64,000 bases of DNA, from NCBI RefSeq assembly GCF_050624435.1, contig NW_027459437.1, forward strand, positions 124,001 to 188,000. The letters are read 5' to 3'. Shown here one piece after another: positions 48,387 through 57,329 of this stretch; within the stretch, counting starts at the first letter, position 1, and each line of letters opens with the position of its first letter. Position numbers and translations under genes: made by a program. This stretch comes from Tenrec ecaudatus (lineage: Eukaryota; Chordata; Mammalia; Afrosoricida; Tenrecidae). Below the pieces are notes generated by a model. The model saw nothing but the letters and a program-made list of their open reading frames with translations. It was not told where the DNA came from and ran no database searches.

Positions 48387-48905
48387 ATTAGTCTGGGTAC
48401 TTTAGAGAAACAAATCCAACGAAACTCATATGTATAAGAGAGTTTTATATAAAGGCAAGTGCACATCAAGAAAACATCCCCAACCGGTGCTGCCCAGGCC
48501 CACAAGTCCAACATTAGCCCATACGTTCAACACCAATCCACAAAGTCCATTTCCATCTCAAAAATACATGTATTGACACCGACTGCAGGAGGAAAGCTGA
48601 GTCAATTAATGTGTAAGCATCTCAGCTCTGGCAGAGGTCTCAACATGGCTGCTCCAGTATCTAGGGTGCATTGGGGTGGGTTCATGTGGCTTCTTCTCAG
48701 GGATGTCTTGCAGGAAGTAACCCTTGCCAGCTGAAGCAGGGAACTGGCTAAGGCAGCTGCACCTTGGTCCAACCATCAGAAAACAAGAGACCCGAGAACT
48801 AGAAAGATGAGGCTCACCGAGCCATTTAGCACTCTGCCCTTCAATTAACACCACGTGTTTATCCGCTACATTGCACAATAAACTAACCACCTCACTGTTG
48901 TTCAT
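48387..48905 (-). mobile_element. Dispersed repeat family B, copy 2
   Basis: Same family and orientation as 43775-44290 and 52005-52525: the start TAGTCTGGGTACTTTAGAGA, the GCATCTCAGCTCTGGC segment and the end CACAATAAACTAACCACC. Confidence 0.83.
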
Positions 48906-49089
48906 GTGATCACTGTGAACTTAAGCCAACTTAAAGATCCCTAACAAAATATTATGCAGGTTATTGTAAGTTAAAATTATTACATAAACATATATTTGTG
49001 AGTATTCACTGGAAGGAAAATATTGGACATGCAGCTGATGGATTGGAGAAGATTTGAGGCTCACATAAGAATTTTATACTGCATTAATA

Positions 49090-49268
49090 TTTTTATAAGG
49101 AGTTTTGGTGGCATAGTGGTTATGCATTGTGCTAAGATTTGCATTCACCAGTTTGCAACTACTAGCCACTCCATGGAAGAAAGACAGGGGATTCTACATC
49201 AGTAAAAATCAGAAACTCACTATAAATTGGCATTGAAATAATGGCAGTGGGTTTGGGTTTGGTTTTCT
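49090..49268 (+). mobile_element. AfroSINE, nearly full length, sense
   Basis: The tRNA-like head reads AGTTTTGGTGGCATAGTGGTTATGC (A-box region near 49103-49120), with a B-box-like segment ACCAGTTTGCAACTACTAGCC. The tail ends in GGCAGTGGGTTTGGGTTTGG. The internal part is shortened. Confidence 0.82.
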
Positions 49269-49553
49269 TTTAATATTTTTAACTTGACAACAAATGGCAC
49301 TAGTTAGTGTCCTGAATTGTAAACTGAGATCTGAGTACATATTGTTGTGAAGTCTGCCTTTGGGTAGATGGTAAATAAAGGCCATCCCTATAAAAAGAAG
49401 TATGGTCAGATGCCTGGAGATTCCCTAGAATCACACTCTGCACAATGGTCCCTAGAGAGGTGCTGACAAGGCGAGGGAACCACACCGTCTGAGAGGAAAG
49501 CATCACTGACCTAAGTCTCTTGCATCTGCTTAAACCATGACCTGATGTACTAA

Positions 49554-49592
49554 GGTTTGTGTCTGGGCTCACACTGACTTCCCATCACTGTG
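49554..49592 (-). promoter_or_regulatory. IGHV recombination signal, consensus-like 23-RSS
   Basis: The minus strand reads heptamer CACAGTG (49586-49592), a 23-base spacer and nonamer ACACAAACC (49554-49562). It is essentially identical to the RSS of the intact V at 54.4 kb, including the spacer core GTCAGTGTGAGCCCAG. Confidence 0.95.
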
Positions 49593-50028
49593 TCTCTAGC
49601 ACAGTAATACACGGCTGTGTCCTCAGGATTCACAGAGCTCAGTTTTAAATAAACTTGGCTCTTGGAGGTGCCCAGGTGATGCTGACTTGGGCCTGGAGAG
49701 CTGGATTATAGTCTGTGCTCCCATCACCCCGTATATCACCAACTCACTCCAGTCCTTTTCCTGGGGCCTGGCAGATCCAGTACACACCATAGCTGGTTAA
49801 AGAGAATCCAGAGACAGTACAGGTGAGAGACAGGGTCTGTGAGGGCTTCACCAGTCCAAGACCTGACTCATAATTGCACCTTGGCCAGGATACCTGGGTA
49901 TAAAGACAAACACAGTGAGTCGTGTGCTCAAATGCTGTAATCTCAGACTTCATGTACGAATCTCTGAAGCACTCACCTCCCAGAGTTGCCACCAGAAACA
50001 AGAAAAGCCATACACAATTCATGTTCAT
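49593..50028 (-). pseudogene. IGHV pseudogene with complete leader/V-exon structure (VH4/VH2-like)
   Basis: Leader exon 1 is 49977-50028 ([17 protein letters not shown], hydrophobic), ending GAG before donor GTGAGT. The intron is 49894-49976, and exon 2 starts at 49893 after CCCAG. Splicing gives G-ILA-KVQL and then a TGA, because two bases are missing around codon 5 of framework 1. Beyond the shift the V is well preserved: first cysteine in [24 protein letters not shown], and YYCARD next to the RSS. The FR2 tryptophan codon after GLE is TGA, and one base is missing in FR3. There are therefore three independent inactivating lesions. Promoter octamers lie about 90-105 bp upstream of the ATG. 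Likely family role: a non-productive or donor V segment. Confidence 0.93.
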
Positions 50029-50113
50029 GTGGCTGAGATTCATGATAAAGGAATGCTCTCCAGGGTGAGAAGGCATATGACTTTAAGTACATGTATGCTG
50101 TGGTTTCATCTGA

Positions 50114-50134
50114 ATGCAAATTAGGTATTTGCAT
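50114..50134 (-). promoter_or_regulatory. Paired inverted octamers in the V promoter
   Basis: ATGCAAAT on plus at 50114-50121 and ATTTGCAT at 50127-50134 (ATGCAAAT on minus), separated by 5 bases. Together they form an inverted repeat upstream of the leader at 50028. One octamer is expected for an IGHV promoter; two in opposite orientation make a potential double Oct site. Confidence 0.8.
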
Positions 50135-50319
50135 GTGGGACGTGCGGTTGTATGTAAAAAGGTGGAAAGGGCAGAATGGTGGTGTCCAAGTGTGTAATCT
50201 AAAAAGACTTTTCCCCAGCTTTGTCTTCCCTAAAAATATGCCAAACATTAGAGGCTATTTGCCAGCGTATTGTGGGAGGTAATTGTTTCCATGGAGAGCC
50301 AGAGAAGTGGTCAAACCTG

Positions 50320-50695
50320 CTCAGTGACATCCAAAGTTAGGCTGCCATCCTGAATCTGAGATCCGTCCATCTTGGCACAGGTATACCCCAATCCCTCCCC
50401 TTCCTATTGCCTGTATACCCCTAGATTTTCATCCTCTCATTACTGTATTACCTATAGTATGACCCCTCCCTGTGATGTGTGTCTTTACCTGAAATTAGGG
50501 GGCTTGCACACCCTCAAAGGTATATAAATCTTGGTTAGAAATAAAGAATCTCTCTCCCGTGGTGCTCTCCTCTGCGGTCCTCGCTTCCGTGTCCCCTCTC
50601 CCCTTGTTCTCCTTCCCCTCACTCTCCTGCCCTCAGGTCTCCCATCTCTATGGGAATCACGGAGCGGGGCTATGGTGAGCATGCTAACATGAAAT
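50320..50695 (+). mobile_element. Solo-LTR-like element with TATA box and poly-A signal
   Basis: TATATAAA at 50521-50528 is followed by AATAAA at 50540-50545 and a long CT-rich segment (50550-50645), the layout of a class I ERV LTR (U3 / short R / U5). Limits are approximate: a possible start at TGACATCCAAAG and an end near GGAGCGGGGCTATGG. No internal retroviral sequence is recognisable on either side. Confidence 0.5.
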
Positions 50696-51574
50696 TTGTC
50701 TGATTCCATCATTTTACTCTTTCTTCTATCGCCTGTAATTCTCTATGAGTTTACTATAATCTTTAATTATTATCACTGTACAATTGTGCCTACCAGACCT
50801 GGGATGATTTGTGAGGCGCTGGCTACCCTGACAGCCATGGGAGAATACAGTCTTCTCCCTGAGGTCTTCACTCTAGCAATCATACAAACATCTGTGCAGA
50901 TTTCATGTTTAATGTAGCTTTATGTCATTTCCATCAAAATACCCAGATGTTCTATTGAAATTAAAGACAATCTCTATCCTCACGATATTTAGGTAACAAG
51001 ACCAGGCCTACCTGAATCTTTCCATACATCTGAACACATAGGGAAACTAGAGTATGTCATCCATAAAGCTCCTTGGCCCTATGATATTTCAGAATATTTA
51101 GAAAGGAGTAAAAATACTTTAACCCTATCTTCTAGATTTAGAGTTGGAATAAAAGGTTTCCTAACAATATGGTTATTGTGTGGTTAAAAGAAACCACAGA
51201 AATAAGAAAAAGTGCATTTATCCTCTCATGAGTTATTACCGAGGGTGGGCATTGGGCTCAGTGTATTTTGAGAGGCGCCTGCTAACAGCGAGAGGCGTTT
51301 CCTGGACTTACACTGTCTTCCACAACTGTGGGTACCTCAGCAACATTCTTTTCTGGTACTGAGCTTTCAGACTCTTGGTCAGGAGTATTACCTGGAGTTG
51401 TCTCTGCAGGTTTCCTGCCATGGGCAGTAGAGCTACCATAGTGGTCAGCACAGCAGTTCTAGCTGACCAGGCACTGCAGTCCTTACCCAGACTCCTGTCT
51501 TCACTTCTATCTTCTCTTGGTCCAGAGCTGGTGGATCCTTAGCATCCATGCAAGTCTGCTTTCTCCCTGAGACT
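50696..51574. other. No gene assigned; possible protein-derived fragment at 51.25-51.55 kb
   Basis: Minus strand 51250-51450 reads as a hydrophilic stretch (KPAETTPGNTPDQE, then VPEKNVAEVPTVVEDS) that looks like decayed coding sequence from a processed pseudogene. I do not recognise the protein. The remainder has no identified content. Confidence 0.25.
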
Positions 51575-51614
51575 GGTTTTCTGTCTGGACTCACACTGAC
51601 TCTCACTCACCGTG
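51575..51614 (-). promoter_or_regulatory. Orphan IGHV-type recombination signal
   Basis: The minus strand reads CACGGTG (51608-51614, one change from CACAGTG). The spacer has the V-RSS core GTCAGTGTGAG (AGTCAGTGTGAGTCCAG), then CAGAAAACC/ACAGAAAAC about 23-24 bases downstream. The sequence on the V side (51615-51700) shows no convincing framework 3. It is probably the remnant of a deleted or fully decayed V segment. Confidence 0.65.
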
Positions 51615-52004
51615 AAAAGCTTGGGCCATAGAGAATGATACAAGTTGCGAACACTCTGAATTGGTTGCAGTGAAATGAAGTGAGATCGATTCATGTAGAT
51701 ATTTATATAGATATTGTTATGAGATATATGCCACAATAAAATATCAATCAAGAAAGACATTTGCCTGAAAGACAATCAAAGTATTAAACAGAGGTTAGGG
51801 TTCATTCTGTCCACAGAAATAGGAACCATACTTAAAGCAGATTTCTATTCAAAGTAATTCAAGCAAGAGAGTTATAGAGTTATTTATTCCATGTTAAGGA
51901 AGAAATTGTCAAGTGAGAATTCTTTTTATGGGTTTCTGTGATGCGTTTGGGAGGGAATTTTGCAGCTGTTGGTAATTGTTGAACACAATAATAATCTAAT
52001 GCCA

Positions 52005-52525
52005 TTTGTGTTAGTCTGGGTACATTAGATAAATGATCCACAGAAACTCATATGTATAAGAGAGTTTTATATAAAGGTTAAGTGCACATCAAGAAAACAT
52101 CCTAACTCAGTGGTACCCAAGCCCACAACTCCAACATTAGCCCATATGTCCAACACCAATCCACAAAGTCTTCTTCCATCTCACAAAACATGCACAATGA
52201 GGCCGATGGCAGGAAGAAAGCCAAGTAAGAGAATGTGTAAGCATCTCAGCACAGGCAGGGTCACCCCTCAGCTGTTCTAGCACTCAGGGCTTCATGGGGG
52301 TAGGTCCATGCAGCTTCTCTTAAGGGATGTTCTTGCAGGAAGTGAGCCTTGCCAGATGAAGCAGGGAACTGTCTAAGGCAGCTGCACCCTTGTCTGACCA
52401 TCAGAAAACAAGTGACCCTAGAACTAGAAAGGCGAGGCTCACCAAGCCATTTATCCCTCAGCCCTTCAATTGACCCCATAAGTGTTTATCGGCCAGGTTG
52501 GCACAATAAACTATGTACCTCTCCA
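52005..52525 (-). mobile_element. Dispersed repeat family B, copy 3
   Basis: From TGTTAGTCTGGGTACATTAG to GTTGGCACAATAAACTATG. Homologous to the copies at 43775 and 48387, including CCCAAGCCCACAACTCCAAC and the GGAAGTGAGCCTTGCCAG segment. Confidence 0.83.
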
Positions 52526-52789
52526 TTGAATTATGTATGAGAAGAATGTTGAAAATATTATTTTGTAGCACATATATGATAAAAATAACTTAGAATATGA
52601 CATAGTTTTCATTTTTTACTCACAATTAGAAATGATGGAGAGTGTTGCTGGTACAACATTTCAAAAGACTAGCTAAAATATTCAATCAGAAAAGAGATTA
52701 TGATATAAGCCAGAAATTTGAATTTATAAAAAGTGTTAGCAATGGAATAAATATTCTTTATTTAATATTTTATTTATTGTCTCACTTTT

Positions 52790-53030
52790 CCTCCAAAACT
52801 GTTTTATTGGGAGCAAATGCAGTTGTCATATCCATCCGTAGTTCAAGTGCATCAAGCAGTATTATACAACTGCTACCCCAATTAGCTTGAAAACATCATC
52901 TTCCTTTCTCAACTAGTGGCACCATCTCCCTTTATTCCACCACCACCACCACTCCACTGTAGTCCCAGAAACCCCTATTCTACTTGCTGTCTCTTTATGT
53001 TAATCAATTCTGGCTTTCATCTACCATCAA
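52790..53030. mobile_element. Old LINE-type fragment (L1M-like)
   Basis: The segment AGTTCAAGTGCATCAAGCAG, the downstream CCACCACCACCACC and AAACCCCTATTCTACTTGCT resemble widespread old mammalian L1 3' text. Diverged; family and strand not secure. Confidence 0.4.
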
Positions 53031-54020
53031 AAAGAAAAACATATCGCTGAAATTCAAGAATGCTATCCCCCAATGACAAAATACATGAGATAAACTCCAA
53101 TAAGAATTTAAATTGAGGAAGCAGGCAGTCCAAGTGCAGTCAGCAGCCCTTCCTTGGAATCCATAACAGACCTAGGTGTGCTTCGGATGTGTCAGTCTGG
53201 CTACTGGAATGTGAGGATCTTGTCAGTTGACTGCCTTTCTCAGGATATTCTGGATCCAAAAGCACTCTTTAGTAGCTGGTGTCCTGCAACACGCCCTGTG
53301 GCTCATGCTGAACACGCAAACTGCTTGTCATATGCATGATATTGAATACAGCAAGAAACAACAAAAAACACCTACTCCCTGCCTTCAAGGAGATTTCAGC
53401 TCACAGCACAGCCTTATTTCTCTATGTTTGCTGTTCTTCAACTGCAGCACAAAGGAGGGATGCTTGCAAACCTCCCTCCCTGCACTGGCCACAGAGTGAA
53501 ACCACTGGCTGTGAGGACTGCTGCCTACTCTGATGGTGAGCCGGCTCTGTCTCTTCTCTGTGAGCAAACTACTGTTGCACACAGAGCCTGTGTGTGAGCT
53601 GAGCTTTTGTCAGTGACTTCCGACACTGGTTTAACAGAAATCAACAGTTATATGTGTGCAGTACACAAGAAGGGGAGTAATTCAACTTGAAGGGAGAATA
53701 AGGTTATTTTTATAAAAGAACCTTGTAAATTGAAGCACAATCAGGAAAAATATATTTAAAAGGAAAACCATTAACATGTTAAGAAAGATTTTTAAAATAA
53801 TATAAAAGATGTCACAGAAAAGGATGATATAATTAAAATGAGAATATGATATATGAAGTTTTGTGGAGACCAGGATGATGGAAAAAATAGAACAATTTTT
53901 AAAAATAGAACAATTCCTGATAATAATATGAAGTATGATTAAACACAATGCAGAATACACAGAAAACAAATTAATGGACATAAATAAACAAAACAAGATG
54001 CAAATTCAGAAATTCGATAA
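53031..54020. other. No gene; unidentified sequence, AT-rich at right
   Basis: 53100-53600 is of mixed composition with only short ORFs. 53690-54010 is strongly A-rich and may be decayed LINE sequence. Nothing firm. Confidence 0.35.
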
Positions 54021-54024
54021 CTAT

Positions 54025-54195
54025 AAGCCATTGGCACCGTTGAATCCCGAATCACAGTGATTCTAGGACAGAGTAGAACTGCTCCGTAGGGTGTCAGACA
54101 CTGTTAATCTTTTGGAGGAGCAAACAGCCTCATCTTTCTCGCTTGGAGGAGCTGGTGATTTCAAACTACTGACATTGAACTTTGCATCCCAATGT
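54025..54195 (-). mobile_element. AfroSINE, antisense
   Basis: AGGACAGAGTAGAACTGCTC, then CTCATCTTTCTCGCTTGGAG and GGTGATTTCAAACTACTGAC. This is the tail-to-head AfroSINE order in reverse. Confidence 0.82.
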
Positions 54196-54359
54196 AAAAT
54201 AGATAAAAAGATGGCAAAATGAAAACCTGTGCCAGGGGAGGCTAAGAGTTAAGTGAGAAAGCCCTAATTCCACAGGAAATCCTCCCTGTCATCCATCTGT
54301 GCCTGTCTAAGGCTGGGTTCTCTGCGCCCCCTGCAGCCCAGTGTCTTCCCTGCAGGGGA

Positions 54360-54398
54360 GGTTTGTGTCTGGGCTCACACTGACTTCCCCTCACTGTG
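54360..54398 (-). promoter_or_regulatory. IGHV recombination signal, consensus 23-RSS
   Basis: The minus strand reads heptamer CACAGTG (54392-54398), a 23-base spacer and nonamer ACACAAACC (54360-54368). Fully competent by sequence. Confidence 0.96.
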
Positions 54399-54831
54399 CT
54401 CCTTGCACAGTAATACGTAGCCGTGTCCTCAGCGGTCACGGAGCTCAGCTGCCGGGAGAACTGATTCTTCGATGTGTCTCTGGTGATGGAGAGTCGGCTT
54501 TGGAAGGACGGGTTATAACCTGTATTACCACCATAATCTATGCACCCCATCCACTGCAGCCCCTTCCCCGAGGTCTGGCGGATCCAGCTCCAACAGTAAA
54601 CACTGCTTGTTATGGAGAAACCAGAGACAATGCAGGTGAGGGACAGCTTCTGGGAGGGCTTCACCAGTCCTGGACCCGACTCCTGAAGCTGCACCTGGGA
54701 CAGGACGCCTGCAAATTAAAAAAAGAAAATTCCATGTCAGTCACAACTATCTCCATAGACCCAGGTCGGATATCTGAATCTCTCACCTTGGGGAACTGTC
54801 ACAGGCACAGCAGAACACACAGCAATAGCAT
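54399..54831 (-). CDS. IGHV segment, intact V-exon but frameshifted leader (VH4-like)
   Basis: V-exon 54399-54708 follows acceptor TTTGCAG and encodes the leader end VLS, then a complete variable domain of 99 residues starting [15 protein letters not shown]. It has the first cysteine at 22, WIRQ tryptophan at 38, DTATYYCAR with the second cysteine at 97, no stop, and a consensus RSS adjoining. Leader exon 1 (54787-54831, donor AAG before GTGAGA) reads [10 protein letters not shown] then TGA: it is 45 nt where 46 would keep phase, so one base, probably a G in CTGGTGACA, is missing. As assembled it cannot make a signal peptide and is a pseudogene or a sequencing error at a GG. Extra cysteines at 35 (CDR1) and 52 (start of CDR2) are unusual. 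The octamer lies about 107 bp upstream. Confidence 0.93.
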
Positions 54832-54937
54832 CTTTAGACCACAGCTCTGTTTCCCAAGAGACCCACAGCCCTGTCTGTAGAGAACTGATAGTTTTCCCAC
54901 CCCAAGGGTGAAATTGTACCCTAGTGCCTGAAAGATA

Positions 54938-54945
54938 ATTTGCAT
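54938..54945 (-). promoter_or_regulatory. Octamer ATGCAAAT of the 54.4-kb IGHV promoter
   Basis: Perfect ATGCAAAT on minus, preceded directly by CTCAT, which overlaps a heptamer-like (CTCATGA-type) element. About 107 bp upstream of the leader ATG, the normal spacing for an Ig VH promoter. Confidence 0.9.
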
Positions 54946-55089
54946 ATGAGGGAGTCCTGTCCTTATAAACAGAAAGTGATAGAGGCCAGGCCCCCCTTTA
55001 TCTTCTGAGCCCATGGTACGGTAACTGTTTGAACTCATATGTTAAGCAGGGACCCTCAGTTCTTGCTTCAGCCCCATTAACACTTTGGC

Positions 55090-55990
55090 AGAGTTGGGGG
55101 GTTGGGTGTTTCCAGTTTGTTAGGAGGATACACATCCACACCCAACGTACATGGTTCTATCTCAACCATGTCACCCATGCACTCCCTCTGCAAACGGCCA
55201 AATTACTGGTGCCTCAGCCATTGTTATCTGAGTCTTTGCCGCTGGAGTTTCAGCCACAGGTGTGGACCCTTTGGCGTGGACCGCCTCTCTCCTCTCTGGC
55301 TCCTCCCCGAGCCCCGCCCCAAGCCGGCCAGGCCCCGCCCACCCCCTCACCAGGCGCCTGTGCTGGCATCTCAGCAGAAATGGGCGGGGAAAGAGCTGCC
55401 TTGAGAGGAAGTGAAGGCAGACCCCTACCCCTCTCTGACCCCGCCAGCTCCTCCCACCCCGGGTCACGCCCAGACAGGGCGGGAAGTGGCGGTGTCTTAT
55501 TCTGAACTGCAACTCACTGCAAGGATTCCACTGTCGGTGCTCTGCTTGCGGTGCCAGAGAAGCGTCCACAGCCTGAGCACCCTGTTGCTGGCGCTCCCAG
55601 GTGGGAGGCTCTGGGCTCCGGGACATGTATGTGGGCGGAGGCTGTTTTATTCCAGCTGACTAGGGTGCAAGCGCCCTTTCTCTCCCCCAGGAACCCTGCC
55701 AGCGCTTCTCTTGGTGAGAGGTGGGCGGGTGTCCCCAAGGCCGGTCCTATTTCCCTGCTTTCAGATTGGTTGTGGTTCATGGTGGGAGTCCCTGTTGGAG
55801 AAAGGGGATCCCGGCTGGGGTTTGGGGCTTCGGGGTTCCCTGATTCTCTCTTTGCGGGTCTCCTAACCCCCCTCCCTTGTTTCCTTCCGCACAGCGATGC
55901 CTCCTCCCGAGACTCCTTGTGCCTCCTCAGCTCAAAGGTGAGCCCGGGATCTTGTTCTGCTGACCTCTCTCTGGACCCGACCAGAGTCTG
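55090..55990 (+). repeat. GC-rich promoter-like module with splice-bounded mini-exons (plus copy)
   Basis: Homologous to the reverse complement of 40870-41880. It has GC boxes around 55310-55340 (CCCCGCCC cores) and a CpG-rich body. Two blocks look like exons: 55691-55713 (23 nt between CCCCCAG and GTGAGAGG) and 55895-55937 (43 nt between CCGCACAG and GTGAGCCC). The first exon-like block in the minus copy keeps both splice signals; the second has lost its acceptor. No protein ORF is conserved between copies, so any transcript would be non-coding or supply 5' UTR. Alternatives are an LTR or LINE promoter family. Confidence 0.65.
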
Positions 55991-56640
55991 TTCTAGGCGC
56001 AAGATCTCTTGCTGGTCCGTGACAGAAACGTCTTCCCTGGCTTTAAAATATTGGTGGCCGCCCTTTCTTCTTACTCTTTGTTTTTATTTCTATCTATATA
56101 TTACTAAGGTTTTTAAAATCATTCCCATTTCATTTCCTTTCTATTCTTTATTGTTTCTGTTGGGTTCAGTTTGTGAAGCACAAAAGGAGTGGATGCCTAG
56201 AGATGAAATAACATGCGAGTGTCTGTAAGGATGCCTGGGTGGGGTCGGGGTGGGTCGCTGGCGGAGTTGGGGAGGGTGAGGGGACTTGGGGAGTAAGAAT
56301 GAAGGATTGAGGGGACTGAACACTACAACTGAAGGTGACTAATAAGTCTGCTTAAAGGCGATTTAATCATAGTGGGAAAATAGACGATGTGAAATCGATT
56401 GTGGTAATGATTGTGGAATGCTTAAGATGGCTGAATTGTGGGATTATGTGGGATATGTGGATTAAGTGCCCCAAAACATGTTAAAAAGAAAGAAAGATGC
56501 TCTCCATCACAAAAGTAATCTAACTAAACTATGCACAGAAGAATCAAAAACCAAACTGAAACAAAGGAACCAAAAACAAGGTAATGTTAAGGTGTTCAAC
56601 CTCTATTTGGGGGATGAAACTGGAAGTGACCCTGAAATGG
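55991..56640. other. No gene assigned; possible LINE 3'-like tail
   Basis: Follows the GC-rich module. The text near 56395-56470 (GGTAATGATTGTGGAATGCTT, then ATTATGTGGGATATGTGG) resembles a dispersed-repeat 3' region, but I cannot name it. Confidence 0.3.
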
Positions 56641-56678
56641 GCCCTTGGCGTTTGAACGTTGTGAGGCTGAAGGACAAT

Positions 56679-57054
56679 TTATTTGGGGCTGGTGTAGTGG
56701 GCGTTGGCCCTGGGGCCCTTGGCCAAGGCGCCTCTGCCAGCTGTCCAGGCAGCAGCAGGCTCATGGTCACCAGGATGTCGCAGGCTGTGATGGTGGAGTA
56801 GTTTGGAATGTGCCAGTTGAGATGCCTGGTCGGCGATGTGCCCAAAGGTGTCTTTGATCAACGAGTGCACAACGTTCATGGCCCTGAACGAGATACTGGA
56901 GTCTGAGTGGACCTACTGGAGCATCTTGTGCACATAACACACAGTAGGTCTCCTTGCCGCTGCATTGGCATTTCTTGCTGTGCTCCCTTTGAGCCTTAGC
57001 TGCAGCCTCCTTGGGACTCCTCCCTGGAGCAGGCAGGGACTTAGCAGGGTCAGG
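56679..57054 (-). pseudogene. Histone H2B-family processed pseudogene
   Basis: The minus strand starts PDPAKSLPAPGRSPKEAAAKAQ just after the position where the ATG should be. It continues with KETYCV, then MNVVHSLIKDTFGHIADQASQLAH, the histone-fold helix region, and after a frame change TITACDILVTMSLLLPGQLAE, equivalent to the C-terminal helix of H2B. The TAA at 56679-56681 follows TSPK. At least two frameshifts and an in-frame TAG near 56925 kill it. It is intronless. Its 5' end coincides exactly with the start of a 28S rRNA fragment on the other strand. It could derive from a canonical H2B or a testis variant. Confidence 0.88.
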
Positions 57055-57250
57055 TGGGTTGTTTGACTGGGACGGTACACCTGGTAAAGGTAATGTAGGT
57101 GTCCTAAGGCGAGCTGAGGGAGGACAGAAACCTCCCCTGGAGCAGAAATTGTTGAAGCTCACTGGATCTTGATTTTTAGTAGGAATTTAGACCATGAAAG
57201 AAGGACCTCTAGATCCCTCTGACCTGTTGGGGTTTCAGCAGGAAGTGTTG

Positions 57251-57282
<32 letters not shown>

Positions 57283-57329
57283 TGGCCAAGTGTTCATAGT
57301 GATGTCACTTTTTAATCCTTCAATGTCGG
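57051..57329 (+). pseudogene. 28S rRNA fragment (pseudogene)
   Basis: About 280 bp of diverged large-subunit rRNA on plus. Hallmarks are GTTTGACTGGGACGGTACAC, GGTGTCCTAAGGCGAGCT, GGGAGGACAGAAACCTCCC, GTTACCACAGGGATAACTGG and CATAGTGATGTCACTTTTTAATCC, collinear with the peptidyl-transferase-region sequence of 28S rRNA. Many CpG positions are now TpG. It starts abruptly at the H2B junction and ends after CAATGTCGG. Not a functional rRNA gene. Confidence 0.94.

Noticed and set aside
53682..53996. 104-codon hydrophobic ORF as a membrane protein
   Set aside because: It is the complement of an A-rich tract; the Phe/Ile-rich composition follows from base bias.
55514..56228. ORFs of 162 and 225 codons in the plus copy of the module
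   Set aside because: High GC makes long chance ORFs likely, and splice-like signals interrupt them; no family motif is seen and the partner copy does not conserve them.
57061..57329. Functional rRNA gene
   Set aside because: Only about 280 bp of 28S with many substitutions, joined to a histone pseudogene.
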